A stretch of 64,000 nt of DNA, taken from contig JAAYBD010000029.1 of assembly GCA_012719035.1 (NCBI GenBank), positions 41,940 to 105,939 of the forward strand. Direction: 5' to 3'. The position numbers and the translations under genes were made by a program. Every line of letters starts with the position of its first letter. Position 1 is the first letter of the stretch. The DNA is from Clostridiales bacterium (lineage in GTDB: Bacteria > Bacillota > Clostridia > Oscillospirales > Oscillospiraceae). The notes beneath the pieces are model-generated. The model was not told the DNA's origin and did no database searches. It saw nothing but the letters and a program-made list of their open reading frames with translations. This document shows, piece after piece, positions 49,050 through 58,905 of the stretch.

Positions 49050-49110
49050 AGGATAGCTTGTCTTGATATGACAAGCTATCCTATTATACATAAATTATAT
49101 CAAATGTCAA
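49050..49110 (-). promoter_or_regulatory. rpsF promoter with 13-bp palindrome at the predicted start site
   Basis: Reverse strand TTGACA (49105-49110)-N16-TATAAT (49083-49088) then AGGATAGCTTGTC-ATATCAA-GACAAGCTATCCT (49050-49082). Confidence 0.65.
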
Positions 49111-49153
49111 GGAAATCCGCTGAAATTGCCGGGATTTACCCATGACTTATCGT

Positions 49154-50125
49154 CTAAATTGTGCCAAGAGTAATAATTGCCATGGCATAGACTTCGTCCG
49201 CGTTGCAGCCGCGGGAGAGGTCGTTTATAGGAGCGTTGAGACCCTGAAGAATGGGACCGTAAGCCTCAAAGCCGCCAAGGCGCTGAGCGATTTTGTAACC
49301 GATGTTTCCGGCATTGATATCGGGGAAAATAAAGGTGTTGGCTTTTCCGGCAACACTTGAATCCTTAGCCTTTGTTGCGGCAACGACGGGGGAGAAAGCA
49401 GCGTCAAACTGAAGCTCGCCGTCAATCTCAAAGTCGGGATTCATAGCCTTGACCTTTTCTGTTGCATTGCGCATCATGTCAACGGATTCGCCCTTGCCTG
49501 AACCCTTGGTGGAGTATGAAAGCATCGCAACCTTCGGATCTATTCCAAAAACGCGTGCTGTACGGGCTGTTTCAACGGCAATCTCGGCGAGTCCGTCCTC
49601 ATCGGGGTTGATGTTTATAGCGCAGTCCGCCATAGCATACTTCTCAACGCCCTTTTCGGTTTCGCGGTACATAATAAAGCAGGAAGAAACGAGTTTATTG
49701 CCGGGCTTTGTCTTGACTATCTGGAGAGCGGGACGGACAGTGTCAGCAGTGGAATATGTTGCACCGCCAAGAAGACCGTCTGCCTTGCCCATTTTTACAA
49801 GCATTGTTCCGAAATAGTTGCCCTTCTGGAGAGCGGCGCGGCACTCTTCCGCAGTCATCTTGCCCTTGCGGAGATCAACCATGGTTTCGACCATTATATC
49901 CATACCGGGATAGTTTTTGGGGTCTGCAATTTCAATTCCGTCCAGCTTAAATCCGCCGGCAGCTGCGGCAGCCTTCACCTTTTCGGGATCGCCGCACAGA
50001 AGAACGTCCATGATACCATCAGCGACAAGACGCGTGGCTGCCTCGAGTATGCGGGGGTCTTCGCCTTCGGTAAAAACGATTTTTCTGCGGTTTGCTTTAA
50101 GTGTTTTAATGATTTCATCAAGCAT
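49154..50125 (-). CDS. pta: Phosphate acetyltransferase
   Basis: MLDEIIKTLKANRRKIVFTEGEDPRILEAATRLVADGIMDVLLCGD...GGATYSTADTVRPALQIVKTKPG; start chosen by RBS. Confidence 0.96.
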   Translation of the reverse strand: MLDEIIKTLKANRRKIVFTEGEDPRILEAATRLVADGIMDVLLCGDPEKVKAAAAAGGFKLDGIEIADPKNYPGMDIMVETMVDLRKGKMTAEECRAALQKGNYFGTMLVKMGKADGLLGGATYSTADTVRPALQIVKTKPGNKLVSSCFIMYRETEKGVEKYAMADCAININPDEDGLAEIAVETARTARVFGIDPKVAMLSYSTKGSGKGESVDMMRNATEKVKAMNPDFEIDGELQFDAAFSPVVAATKAKDSSVAGKANTFIFPDINAGNIGYKIAQRLGGFEAYGPILQGLNAPINDLSRGCNADEVYAMAIITLGTI

Positions 50126-50238
50126 ATAAGGTTCCTCCAATGTAATTGAAACTTTATGCATTATACACCTATAATAGAAAAATACAACGGCAAAAGTCCA
50201 ATTTACGACAATTTTTTAAAATTCGGACATCTATTTGC

Positions 50239-50267
50239 TTGAGATTTAGGTCATAAAAGTCTATAAT
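50239..50267 (+). promoter_or_regulatory. Promoter of thioesterase pair
   Basis: TTGAGA-N17-TATAAT. Confidence 0.55.
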
Positions 50268-50335
50268 TGCTTTTAATGTGCGAAAAGTACGATTTTTATT
50301 AAAGTCGATCCGATAGAAAGGTGAGTTGGCTGAAA

Positions 50336-51073
50336 ATGTATGACGAATGGTATGATGGGGCTTATTTCAGATGTAAGTCTGCTTTCAGATTTGGCGACTG
50401 TGACAACAGGAAAAAGGCAAGCCTTTACTCGGTCATGAAGCTGCTTTCGGAGATTTCCGGCGAGGATTATGAGGGGCGGGGACTTGGGCATACTTATCTT
50501 CAAAAACAGAGACAAGCGCTTTTGCTTTCGCGTATGAGCCTTAATTTCCACAGAATGCCGACATATTCTGAGAAAGTCGTTGCGAGCACATGGGAGAGAT
50601 TTACAAAGGGACCTTTTTTTTACAGGGATTACGAAATAGAGGGTGAAAATGGTGAGCTGCTTGTTTCGGGATCAAGCCTATGGGTTTTGGTTGATCCGAT
50701 TTCCAGGGAAATACTTCGTCCAGCCAACCTTGTTAAGGGACTGAAGCAAAGCGATCCGCGCAAATCGGATTGTCCCGAATGCATTAAAATAAAAAAGCTC
50801 GACGAATTGCCGGTAATCGGATACCGCCCGGTTTTTTACTCCGATTTGGACGGAAACGGACACGTTAATAATGCCGTATACGGAAAAATGGCTGTGGATT
50901 TCCTGCCCGAAAAATACAGGCAAAAGGATATTAAGTATTTTGCAATCAACTTCAATATGGAGACCAAACATAACGAAACGCTTGAAATCCGCGGGGCTGA
51001 AATAGAGAATGGCTATGCCGTTCAGGGAATTTCAGATGATATTCTCCATTTTGGCTGTGAATTAGGATTCTGA
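50336..51073 (+). CDS. Acyl-ACP thioesterase-like double-hotdog protein (copy 1)
   Basis: SEISGEDYEGRGLGHTYLQKQRQALLLSRMSLNFHRMPTYSEKVVASTWE...SDLDGNGHVNNAVYGKMAVDFLP. Confidence 0.82.
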   Translation: MYDEWYDGAYFRCKSAFRFGDCDNRKKASLYSVMKLLSEISGEDYEGRGLGHTYLQKQRQALLLSRMSLNFHRMPTYSEKVVASTWERFTKGPFFYRDYEIEGENGELLVSGSSLWVLVDPISREILRPANLVKGLKQSDPRKSDCPECIKIKKLDELPVIGYRPVFYSDLDGNGHVNNAVYGKMAVDFLPEKYRQKDIKYFAINFNMETKHNETLEIRGAEIENGYAVQGISDDILHFGCELGF

Positions 51074-51124
51074 TTATTCGATTTAGTCATTTAAATAAAT
51101 ATAAAAGCAATGTGAGGGAAAAGT

Positions 51125-51874
51125 ATGTCCGACAGGTGGTTTGACGGAACCTATTATAAGAGGGAAATAACAGTAAACTATATGGACTGCAATACGGATA
51201 AAAAAGTATTTCTGCATTATATGCTGGGAATTTTTTCGGAGATAGCCGGCGATGAATGTCAAGCAAAAGGACAGACACACGATTTTTTCGTCAATCACGG
51301 AAAGATATTTCTGTTAACGCGTATGAGCATAAGGTTCCACAAAACGCCGAAATGGGATGACACAGTCATATTCACAACATGGTTCAGGACAACGGAGGGG
51401 AAATTTTTCCTCAGAGACTGTGAGATGAGAGCGCCGGACGGGGAGCTTTTTGCGTCCGCATCCAGTACATGGGCTTTGATTGATCCGGTGGAGCATAAGG
51501 TTCTTGATCCGGATGAGTATCCGGGTTCTCGTTCATGCGGTTTTAAGCAGAAAGCTGACAGCCCCGAATGTAAAAAGATAATATCGGAATCCCCGCTGCC
51601 CGTAATTGGATACAGACCCGTTTATTACACTGATCTGGACTGTAACCACCATGTTAACAATTCAGTATACAGCAAGATAGCAACAGACTTTTTGCCTCCG
51701 GAATATAGAAGCAGGGATTTATTTGATTTTGTTATAAACTTCAATAAGGAAACGAAGCTCGGAGAAACGCTTGAAATAAGAGGAGCTGAAACCGAGGATG
51801 GGTATATAATTCAGGGTTCCTGTGACGGAAACCAGCACTTTGCCTGTGAATTTACATTCAAAAACAATAAATAA
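51125..51874 (+). CDS. Acyl-ACP thioesterase-like double-hotdog protein (copy 2)
   Basis: SEIAGDECQAKGQTHDFFVNHGKIFLLTRMSIRFHKTPKWDDTVIFTTW...TDLDCNHHVNNSVYSKIATDFLP. Confidence 0.82.
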   Translation: MSDRWFDGTYYKREITVNYMDCNTDKKVFLHYMLGIFSEIAGDECQAKGQTHDFFVNHGKIFLLTRMSIRFHKTPKWDDTVIFTTWFRTTEGKFFLRDCEMRAPDGELFASASSTWALIDPVEHKVLDPDEYPGSRSCGFKQKADSPECKKIISESPLPVIGYRPVYYTDLDCNHHVNNSVYSKIATDFLPPEYRSRDLFDFVINFNKETKLGETLEIRGAETEDGYIIQGSCDGNQHFACEFTFKNNK

Positions 51875-51897
51875 AATCTAAAGATAAGACAAAATTA

Positions 51898-51951
51898 CGC
51901 CCTTGAATCGACAAGATAACGCTTAACTGCGCGTCTTGGAGTTCAAGGGCG
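51898..51951 (+). terminator. Inverted repeat after thioesterase pair, probable terminator
   Basis: CGCCCTTGAA ... TTCAAGGGCG. Confidence 0.6.
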
Positions 51952-52177
51952 AATTTATTATGTAAATATAAAAAAAACGGGGCAATCTTTGGCATAAACG
52001 CGAAAACTGTTTTTGCAGGATTGCTTGCAAATTAGCTGAATTATTTACAAAAGAAAACAAAATAGTAACAGATATATTCATTAAAACTACTAAAAATTAC
52101 GTTAAACAATTAACAATTATTGATTTTTAGATTTTTCTTTGTTAGTATAACCGGCGTGCCTCAGAAAAACGAACAAA

Positions 52178-52243
52178 TTATTTTGCGAAAGTGGGGAATA
52201 ATGAACTAAAAAAACAGTTATTTTGACCAATAGTGGGGGATAA
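52178..52243 (+). repeat. Two ~25-bp direct repeats upstream of SleB-like gene
   Basis: TTATTTTGCGAAAGTGGGGAATAA (52178-52201) and TTATTTTGACCAATAGTGGGGGATAA (52218-52243). Confidence 0.85.
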
Positions 52244-52404
52244 CCGGCAATGTACAGCCTGATAGAAAACTTGCGTTGCCAAAAGCGTAAAGCGACAGTA
52301 TTTTCTCGTTCTTTGAAGCTATAATTGCGCATAACATTTTTAATTCAAGCCGAATAAGAACACTCCCGCTAAATTTGGATAGCAACTGATTAGGAGGTCT
52401 ATCT

Positions 52405-52992
52405 ATGAAAAGATTGATAACCATACTACCCGTAATCGTTTTTGTTTTTGCGATGAGTAGCTACGCTGAGGCAGTATATGACCCAAATATTGATTATTCC
52501 AGGGAGATGATTAATGCAGCCGTTATAGGTGATTATAACGCGGGGCTTGCCGCACAGAACGCCCGCAACGAAAAAATCGCTGATATGGGGGTTGCAGCTT
52601 CAAATATTAATTTCAACGATCTGATGCTGCTTTCTAAGATTATTTATGCTGAAGCGGGGTCCGAATGGCTCAGCGATGAATGGAAGATGTGCGTTGGAGA
52701 GGTTGTTCTAAACAGGGTTGCAAGCCCGGAATTTCCGAATACCATAAAAGAGGTGCTTGAACAGCCGGGGCAGTATTACGGTGCAAACAGCCGCTATTTT
52801 AACAGTCTGCTGCCGAGCGAACGCAGCGTCATCTGCGCGATGAGACTTCTGAACGGAGAAAGACTCCTTGAGCCGTCCGTCGTATTTCAGGCGAATTTCA
52901 CACAGGGCGGGGGAACGCACAAGGCCTGTTATGACAAATATCTGGGCTGGACATATTTCTGCTACAGCACAAATATCGATCTATATAAATAA
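52405..52992 (+). CDS. Secreted cell wall hydrolase, SleB-like
   Basis: Signal peptide; LLSKIIYAEAGSEWLSDEWKMCVGEVVLNRVASPEFPNTIKEVLEQPGQYYGANSRYF; RBS GGAGGT. Confidence 0.9.
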   Translation: MKRLITILPVIVFVFAMSSYAEAVYDPNIDYSREMINAAVIGDYNAGLAAQNARNEKIADMGVAASNINFNDLMLLSKIIYAEAGSEWLSDEWKMCVGEVVLNRVASPEFPNTIKEVLEQPGQYYGANSRYFNSLLPSERSVICAMRLLNGERLLEPSVVFQANFTQGGGTHKACYDKYLGWTYFCYSTNIDLYK

Positions 52993-53026
52993 TAGTAGTT
53001 GCATAAATTGACAAATCCATAAAACG

Positions 53027-53055
53027 GGACCGAAGCAAATCGCTTCGGTCCTTTG
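53027..53055. terminator. Terminator between convergent SleB-like and E2-like genes
   Basis: GGACCGAAGC-AAATC-GCTTCGGTCC-TTTGC. Confidence 0.75.
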
Positions 53056-53070
53056 CTGTTTTGAGATCAT

Positions 53071-53961
53071 TTAGAATATGTCCTGAATTACTTTTTCGGG
53101 CGGGGCTTCAAGAATACTCGGATTGCGTAGGAAATATTTTAGATATTTGAATGAACCGGCATGATAGAAGCCGTCGCAGATGCGTTCGTCTGTAGTTACA
53201 TTATAGTCCACATACTTTCTCTCAACGGGGTTTCCTGTGTTATCAAGTTCTATGGCGCGGCGCTTGGCGCCGAAAGCGACAAAGAGAGGAAGATTGCCGA
53301 AGTTGTATATGTGATGGGAAACGGGGGGAATGCCGATAGAGCCGAGGTCCGTTATTATCATGGAACCGTGAAACGGGCTGATATCAAGAAGAGACTGCGG
53401 CAGCCATCCGAAATAATCAAGTATTTTGAAAAAACCGATTATAGAATTAATAATAATGCGCGGAAAGCGTGCAAATGTTTCGGCAAATTTATCGGTGCCG
53501 TTATTTCCGTCATTGGCCTTTACCTCATCTATTTTTTCGTTGATTTTGCGGTAAACATCAAAGATAGTATCGGACGGCAGGAATTTGACCTTTATCGTTG
53601 TCTCCTCGGATTCATCGGTCATGGCCTTTTTGACGGTCATAAGGATTTCAATATTGTAGCGGGCGTAAACCTGCTGACCTGAGACAAAGCGATTCAGCGA
53701 GGGACGGTAGGCTATAGTTCTGACATATGCCGCGATAAAAAGGTGGAGCATGCCCATGCCCTTGTAGCCTTCAGCCCGTTTTTCCCTTAGCCAGCGGTCT
53801 ATCTCGGTCACTTCAATGCTGTCGCTGAAGTAGTTGCATGCATCGTTGCGGGTTTTCATAATAAAAGGAGTGAACTTATTGTAAGCGGGATAAGTACGAA
53901 CCAGACGCCCGTCACGGCGGTCACCGAACCTGCGTTTATATATTGTTTCTGACATAAGCAT
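53071..53961 (-). CDS. 2-oxoacid dehydrogenase E2-type acyltransferase domain protein lacking lipoyl domain
   Basis: FIMKTRNDACNYFSDSIEVTEIDRWL...GSMIITDLGSIGIPPVSHHIYNFGNLPLFVAFG...DYNVTTDERICDGFYHA. Confidence 0.8.
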   Translation of the reverse strand: MLMSETIYKRRFGDRRDGRLVRTYPAYNKFTPFIMKTRNDACNYFSDSIEVTEIDRWLREKRAEGYKGMGMLHLFIAAYVRTIAYRPSLNRFVSGQQVYARYNIEILMTVKKAMTDESEETTIKVKFLPSDTIFDVYRKINEKIDEVKANDGNNGTDKFAETFARFPRIIINSIIGFFKILDYFGWLPQSLLDISPFHGSMIITDLGSIGIPPVSHHIYNFGNLPLFVAFGAKRRAIELDNTGNPVERKYVDYNVTTDERICDGFYHAGSFKYLKYFLRNPSILEAPPEKVIQDIF

Positions 53962-54178
53962 GTCCTCCGATTTGTGTGGTTGGTTTTTACGCTATTAACG
54001 ATAGATAATTATATATGACATCCATGAGTATATCAAGAGTGATTTGATTTTGACAGTTTTGCAACAGGTATAGTGCTAAGGAGTTTCGGCAAATATTAAG
54101 CAATTTGCACACGAGTCGCCCGGGAAAGGTTAATAAATAAGGTCATTTCGGGAAAATTATTTTAGTTAGTCGTAATAC

Positions 54179-54207
54179 TTGCAATTTAAGGAAAAATAGA
54201 TTAAAAT
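54179..54207 (+). promoter_or_regulatory. Candidate promoter of V-ATPase operon
   Basis: TTGCAA-N17-TAAAAT. Confidence 0.5.
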
Positions 54208-54334
54208 GAACAAAATATAGTATCAGATGGCTCTGGAAGCGGAGCAGGCGGAAATTTTATTTTAGAATATGACCGCGGCTGCCCCATTTTTGTACCCAAA
54301 CACAAATTTGCAGGTTCAGGGGGGTGTTAGAGGA

Positions 54335-54649
54335 ATGTCACTTGAAGCAATAAAGGCTATCAGCGATGCTGAGGAAAAAGCGCGTGCCGCCAAGGCGGAA
54401 GCCGCGGCTCTTTCCAAAAAACTGATTGCCGAAGCCGAGGAAAACGGTAAGCTTGCGATTGAAAACGCCAAGAAAAAGGCAGAGGAAGAAGTCCGCGAGC
54501 TAAAACGTAATGCGAGTGAAAAAGCAAGGGAAGAAGCGCTTGAGCTTGCTCGAAATACCGAAAACCGAAAGGCTGCAATGCTTGTCAAAGCGGACAGCAG
54601 GGTAGACAAAGCGATTGATCTTGTGATTGAAAGGATTGTGAACAGCTAA
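54335..54649 (+). CDS. V-type ATPase peripheral stalk subunit (G/H-like)
   Basis: MSLEAIKAISDAEEKARAAKAEAAALSKKLIAEAEENGKLAIENAKKKAEEEVRELK: coiled coil; first gene of operon; RBS AGAGGA. Confidence 0.82.
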   Translation: MSLEAIKAISDAEEKARAAKAEAAALSKKLIAEAEENGKLAIENAKKKAEEEVRELKRNASEKAREEALELARNTENRKAAMLVKADSRVDKAIDLVIERIVNS

Positions 54650-56583
54650 TGGCCATAGAAAAAATGAAACGGCTGAAACTTGTGGCTGTCAAATCCGAGC
54701 GTGAATCCTTGCTTAAAGAGCTTATGCTGCTTGGCTGTGTCCAGATCTCGGAGCCTGAGCTCCATTCACCGGACGCGGAAGAGGCAGAAATCTTTACAAA
54801 GGAGACTGCCGGACTTTCGGAATTTAGGGCGGACTATGAAAGACTTCTTTCGGGCATCGAACTTTTGAATAAATATGTGCCTGAAAAAACCGGTCTTTTT
54901 TCACCGAAGCCTGAAGTTTCGAGGCAGTCGGTTTTAGACGAATCATCTCTAAAAGAGTATATTGAACTGGCTAAGTCGCTTGATGATGCAGATGATAAAA
55001 TCAAGCGCCTGGCAGTGGAAGAAAGCAGAATCAAGGGTCTTATTGAAACACTTGAACCATGGGTATCACTCGAGGTCCCTCTTGAGCTTTCGGAAACTAA
55101 AACCTGCGTTTTAATGCCGGGTGTCGTTCCATCAACGGTTGATTTGAAAACATTGAAGGCTGAACTTGCCGCGGATGAGAGCGAAAGCCAGATTTTCGAA
55201 GTTTCATCAGACAGGGATATTCACTATCTGCTTCTTGTCGCAATGAAGGAAAATCAGGCGAAGGTTCTTGAAATTGTGCGCAGGTTTGGGTTTGCGCCGT
55301 CCTCTGTCAGCAATATGAAAGGAACGGCAAAAGAAAACATATCCGACTTGAAAAAAAAGCTTTCCGCACTTGAAACAGACAGGAAGGCTTTGACCTCGCA
55401 AATTGAAGCCGCAGCCTCATCAAGATACGAATTGAAGCTTTCTGCGGACAGAATGCTCACCAAAGCGGGACAGGCGGAAAATGCGGAAAGACTGCTTTGT
55501 ACCGAGTCCACGATAAACTTTGAGGGCTGGATACCCGCGAGAGAGGAAAAAAAGCTCTATCCCGTACTTTCAAGGTTTAACTGTGCGTGGGAAACCTCGG
55601 AGCCTACGGAAGAGGATATTGAATATGTGCCTGTTAAGCTTCAGAACAATGCAGTCACACAGCCTTTCTCAATACTAACCGAAATGTACAGCCTGCCTGC
55701 CTACAATGGAATTGATCCGAATCCGTTTCTTTTTACATTTTTCCCGATGTTCTTTGGCATAATGCTGGCAGATTTGGGATATGGACTGCTTCTGTTCCTT
55801 GGCGGCTTTATGTACAAAAAGAAAGCCAAGCTTAAAGGGTCTCAGGCAAATGTGGCGGTTTTGCTTATGATCTGCGGCATTGCAACAGCTATATTCGGAG
55901 CATTGTCCGGTTCGTTTTTTGGCGATGCGATACCGCAAGTCGCCAAAATGTATGGGGCCGAAATCGAGATACCGTCGCTTATAAACCCGCTTGCAGATCC
56001 GATGACGGTGCTGATCGGCGCTCTGATACTTGGCTTTATTCAGCTTATTGTCGGAACAGCGCTTAACGGCTATATGCTTATTCGGGACGGACAGTGGATG
56101 GATGCAGTCTTTGATGTGGGCTCTCTGTGGCTTCTGTTCTTAGGATTAGCGCTTGGCGTGATGGGTGCTACATGGTATGTTGCCTATGCGGGAGTTGCGA
56201 TGATTGTCTTAACACAAGGCAGATCCAGCCCGACGATAGGGGGAAAAATCGGAGGAGGACTGTTCAGTCTATACAGCATAGCAAGCGGCTGGTTTGGAGA
56301 TGTCCTCTCATATTGCCGATTGATGGCACTTATGCTTGCAGGCGCGGTTATCGCGCAAGTATTCAACACCTTGGGAACTATGACGGGGAACATCGTAGCA
56401 TTCTTGCTCCTCTTTATTGTCGGTCATCTGTTGAATTTAGGCCTTAATATAATTGGTTCGTTTGTGCACTCACTTCGTCTGCAATATCTTGAATTTTTCG
56501 GAAAGTTCTACAGAGAAGGCGGAAAACCTTATCAGCCTCTCACAATAAAAACAAACTACGTGAACATTATTAAGGAGGATTAA
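54649..56583 (+). CDS. ntpI: V-type ATP synthase subunit I
   Basis: 644 aa; N-terminal cytoplasmic domain, then FTFFPMFFGIMLADLGYGLLLFLGG...GDVLSYCRLMALMLAGAVIAQVFN. Confidence 0.95.
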   Translation: MAIEKMKRLKLVAVKSERESLLKELMLLGCVQISEPELHSPDAEEAEIFTKETAGLSEFRADYERLLSGIELLNKYVPEKTGLFSPKPEVSRQSVLDESSLKEYIELAKSLDDADDKIKRLAVEESRIKGLIETLEPWVSLEVPLELSETKTCVLMPGVVPSTVDLKTLKAELAADESESQIFEVSSDRDIHYLLLVAMKENQAKVLEIVRRFGFAPSSVSNMKGTAKENISDLKKKLSALETDRKALTSQIEAAASSRYELKLSADRMLTKAGQAENAERLLCTESTINFEGWIPAREEKKLYPVLSRFNCAWETSEPTEEDIEYVPVKLQNNAVTQPFSILTEMYSLPAYNGIDPNPFLFTFFPMFFGIMLADLGYGLLLFLGGFMYKKKAKLKGSQANVAVLLMICGIATAIFGALSGSFFGDAIPQVAKMYGAEIEIPSLINPLADPMTVLIGALILGFIQLIVGTALNGYMLIRDGQWMDAVFDVGSLWLLFLGLALGVMGATWYVAYAGVAMIVLTQGRSSPTIGGKIGGGLFSLYSIASGWFGDVLSYCRLMALMLAGAVIAQVFNTLGTMTGNIVAFLLLFIVGHLLNLGLNIIGSFVHSLRLQYLEFFGKFYREGGKPYQPLTIKTNYVNIIKED

Positions 56584-57090
<507 letters not shown>

Positions 57091-57152
57091 TAATTGCTTC
57101 CGTGAGCGTCATAATTGCGCATTTGATATTCAGCACGTTTAATGTCGATTGT

Positions 57153-57175
57153 CCGCCCTCATAGCATGAGGGCGG
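57153..57175 (+). other. GC-rich perfect stem-loop between ntpK and ntpE
   Basis: CCGCCCTCAT-AGC-ATGAGGGCGG, no T-run. Confidence 0.85.
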
Positions 57176-57250
57176 CGAGGCGCATTTGAAGGTCATTCCT
57201 TTCGTGGCTGGAATGTGCCGAAGGATTTGCTAAAGAAAGGGTCAAATGAA

Positions 57251-57853
57251 ATGGACGGAATAAATAAAATAATCGAGCGCATTGAGGCCGAAACACGCGA
57301 GGAAATTTCCGCCATGCAGGCGGAAACAGCTGAAAAATGCCGCGGTATCAAAGAGGCCTATGATAAAATTGCGCAGGAAGAATACTGGAAAGCAGTTCGT
57401 GCCGGTGTGCAGGAATGTGAACTTCAGGTGCAGCGTCTTTCCAGCACTGCCGCGATGGAGTCTAAAAAAAGCATTCTTGCTATGAAGCAGGATGCGGTTT
57501 CTCGTATTTTTGAAGAGGCAACTAAAGTGATATGCAATCTTCCCGAGGACCGATATGTGGATTTCCTTGCAAGGCTTGCCGGAAATGCGGCAAGCACCGG
57601 TCTTGAAGAGATTATCTTCAACTCGAGAGATAAGCAGAACTATTCAAAGGCGGTCACAAAAGCCGCAAACGAAATTGCTAAAAAAAGGGGACTGCTTCCC
57701 AAGCTTACTGTGAGCGAGCAGACGGGAAATTTCAAGGGCGGTCTTATGGTCAAACAGGGCGACATCGAGGTGAACTGTTCTGTTGAAAAGCTTGTTGAGC
57801 TTTCAAGGACAGAGCTTGCAGCTCAGGTTGCAGAAGTCCTTTTTGCTGAATAG
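57251..57853 (+). CDS. ntpE: V-type ATP synthase subunit E
   Basis: MDGINKIIERIEAETREEISAMQAETAEKCRGIKEAYDKIAQEEYWK; operon position. Confidence 0.85.
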   Translation: MDGINKIIERIEAETREEISAMQAETAEKCRGIKEAYDKIAQEEYWKAVRAGVQECELQVQRLSSTAAMESKKSILAMKQDAVSRIFEEATKVICNLPEDRYVDFLARLAGNAASTGLEEIIFNSRDKQNYSKAVTKAANEIAKKRGLLPKLTVSEQTGNFKGGLMVKQGDIEVNCSVEKLVELSRTELAAQVAEVLFAE

Positions 57854-57900
57854 AGCGTTCTGTTTTGTCTAAAAATTCCTTACGACAAGGAGGAAAGCAC

Positions 57901-58905
57901 TTGTCAAATAAAAAAGTTACCGACTATGATTATCTGTTCCTTTCGTCTGCGCTGAGGGCAAAAGAGACAAAAATGCTGACAAAGGACAAGCTGGAGCGTA
58001 TGCTTGATGCTCCGAGCTTTGACGATGCGGCTAAAATCCTAATGGACTGCGGATATGAAGATATGTCCGGTATGAACCTTTCGGAGCTTGAAAAAGCGCT
58101 TGCCGCGCATAGAGCTGAGATTTTTTCGGAGCTGTACCCGCTCATTCCGGAGCCTTCGATTGTTGATGCATTCCGCCTGAAGTATGATTACCATAATGCT
58201 AAGGTGCTCATAAAAGCAGAGAGCGCGGATATTGACGGAGCTTATCTTTTCTCAGAGTCCGGAATGGTGCCTATTGAAACGATTGCAGAGGCATATCATT
58301 CAGAGGACTATTCGGCACTGCCTAAAAAGCTCGGCGAATCGCTTCGTGAGGCAAGGAGCGTGATAAAGCGCACCGAAAATTCTCAATTAGCCGATTTTGT
58401 GCTGGACAAAGCGTATTTCGACGAAATGAAGGAATATGCCGAAAAACTGTATTCTCCGTTTCTTGCAGACTATGTTAAGCTGTCCATTGACGGGGTAAAT
58501 CTCCGCACGGCAGTCAGAACTCTTAGAATGGGCAGGGATATCGATTTTCTTCGCAATGCATTGATTGCAGGCGGGAATATAGAAGACGAGCTTGTTGCGG
58601 AAGCAGCATACTCGGAGGAGGGCTTTGCGCCACTCTACGGAGAAACACCTTATAAAGAGGCAGCGCTGCTTGGAGCGGATGCTGCAAAGGGCGGCAGACT
58701 TACGGAGTTTGAGCTTAGCTGCGATAATGTCCTCATCAAATTCTTGGAAAAAGCCAAATATCATAATTTCGGAGCACAGCCCGTAATTGCCTATATCGGA
58801 GCGCTTGAAAACGAGATTACGGCGGCAAGAATGATTTTATCAGGTAAGCTTTCGGGTGTTGAACCCGCACTTATACGGGAAAGGCTGCGTGATATAAATG
58901 CTTAA
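57901..58905 (+). CDS. ntpC: V-type ATP synthase subunit C (TTG start)
   Basis: TDYDYLFLSSALRAKETKMLTKDKLERMLDAPSFDDAAKILMDCGYED; RBS AAGGAGG upstream of TTG at 57901. Confidence 0.92.
   Translation: MSNKKVTDYDYLFLSSALRAKETKMLTKDKLERMLDAPSFDDAAKILMDCGYEDMSGMNLSELEKALAAHRAEIFSELYPLIPEPSIVDAFRLKYDYHNAKVLIKAESADIDGAYLFSESGMVPIETIAEAYHSEDYSALPKKLGESLREARSVIKRTENSQLADFVLDKAYFDEMKEYAEKLYSPFLADYVKLSIDGVNLRTAVRTLRMGRDIDFLRNALIAGGNIEDELVAEAAYSEEGFAPLYGETPYKEAALLGADAAKGGRLTEFELSCDNVLIKFLEKAKYHNFGAQPVIAYIGALENEITAARMILSGKLSGVEPALIRERLRDINA

Noticed and set aside
54100-54334. Possible riboswitch upstream of V-ATPase operon
   Set aside because: No recognisable aptamer; only a plausible promoter and ordinary leader.
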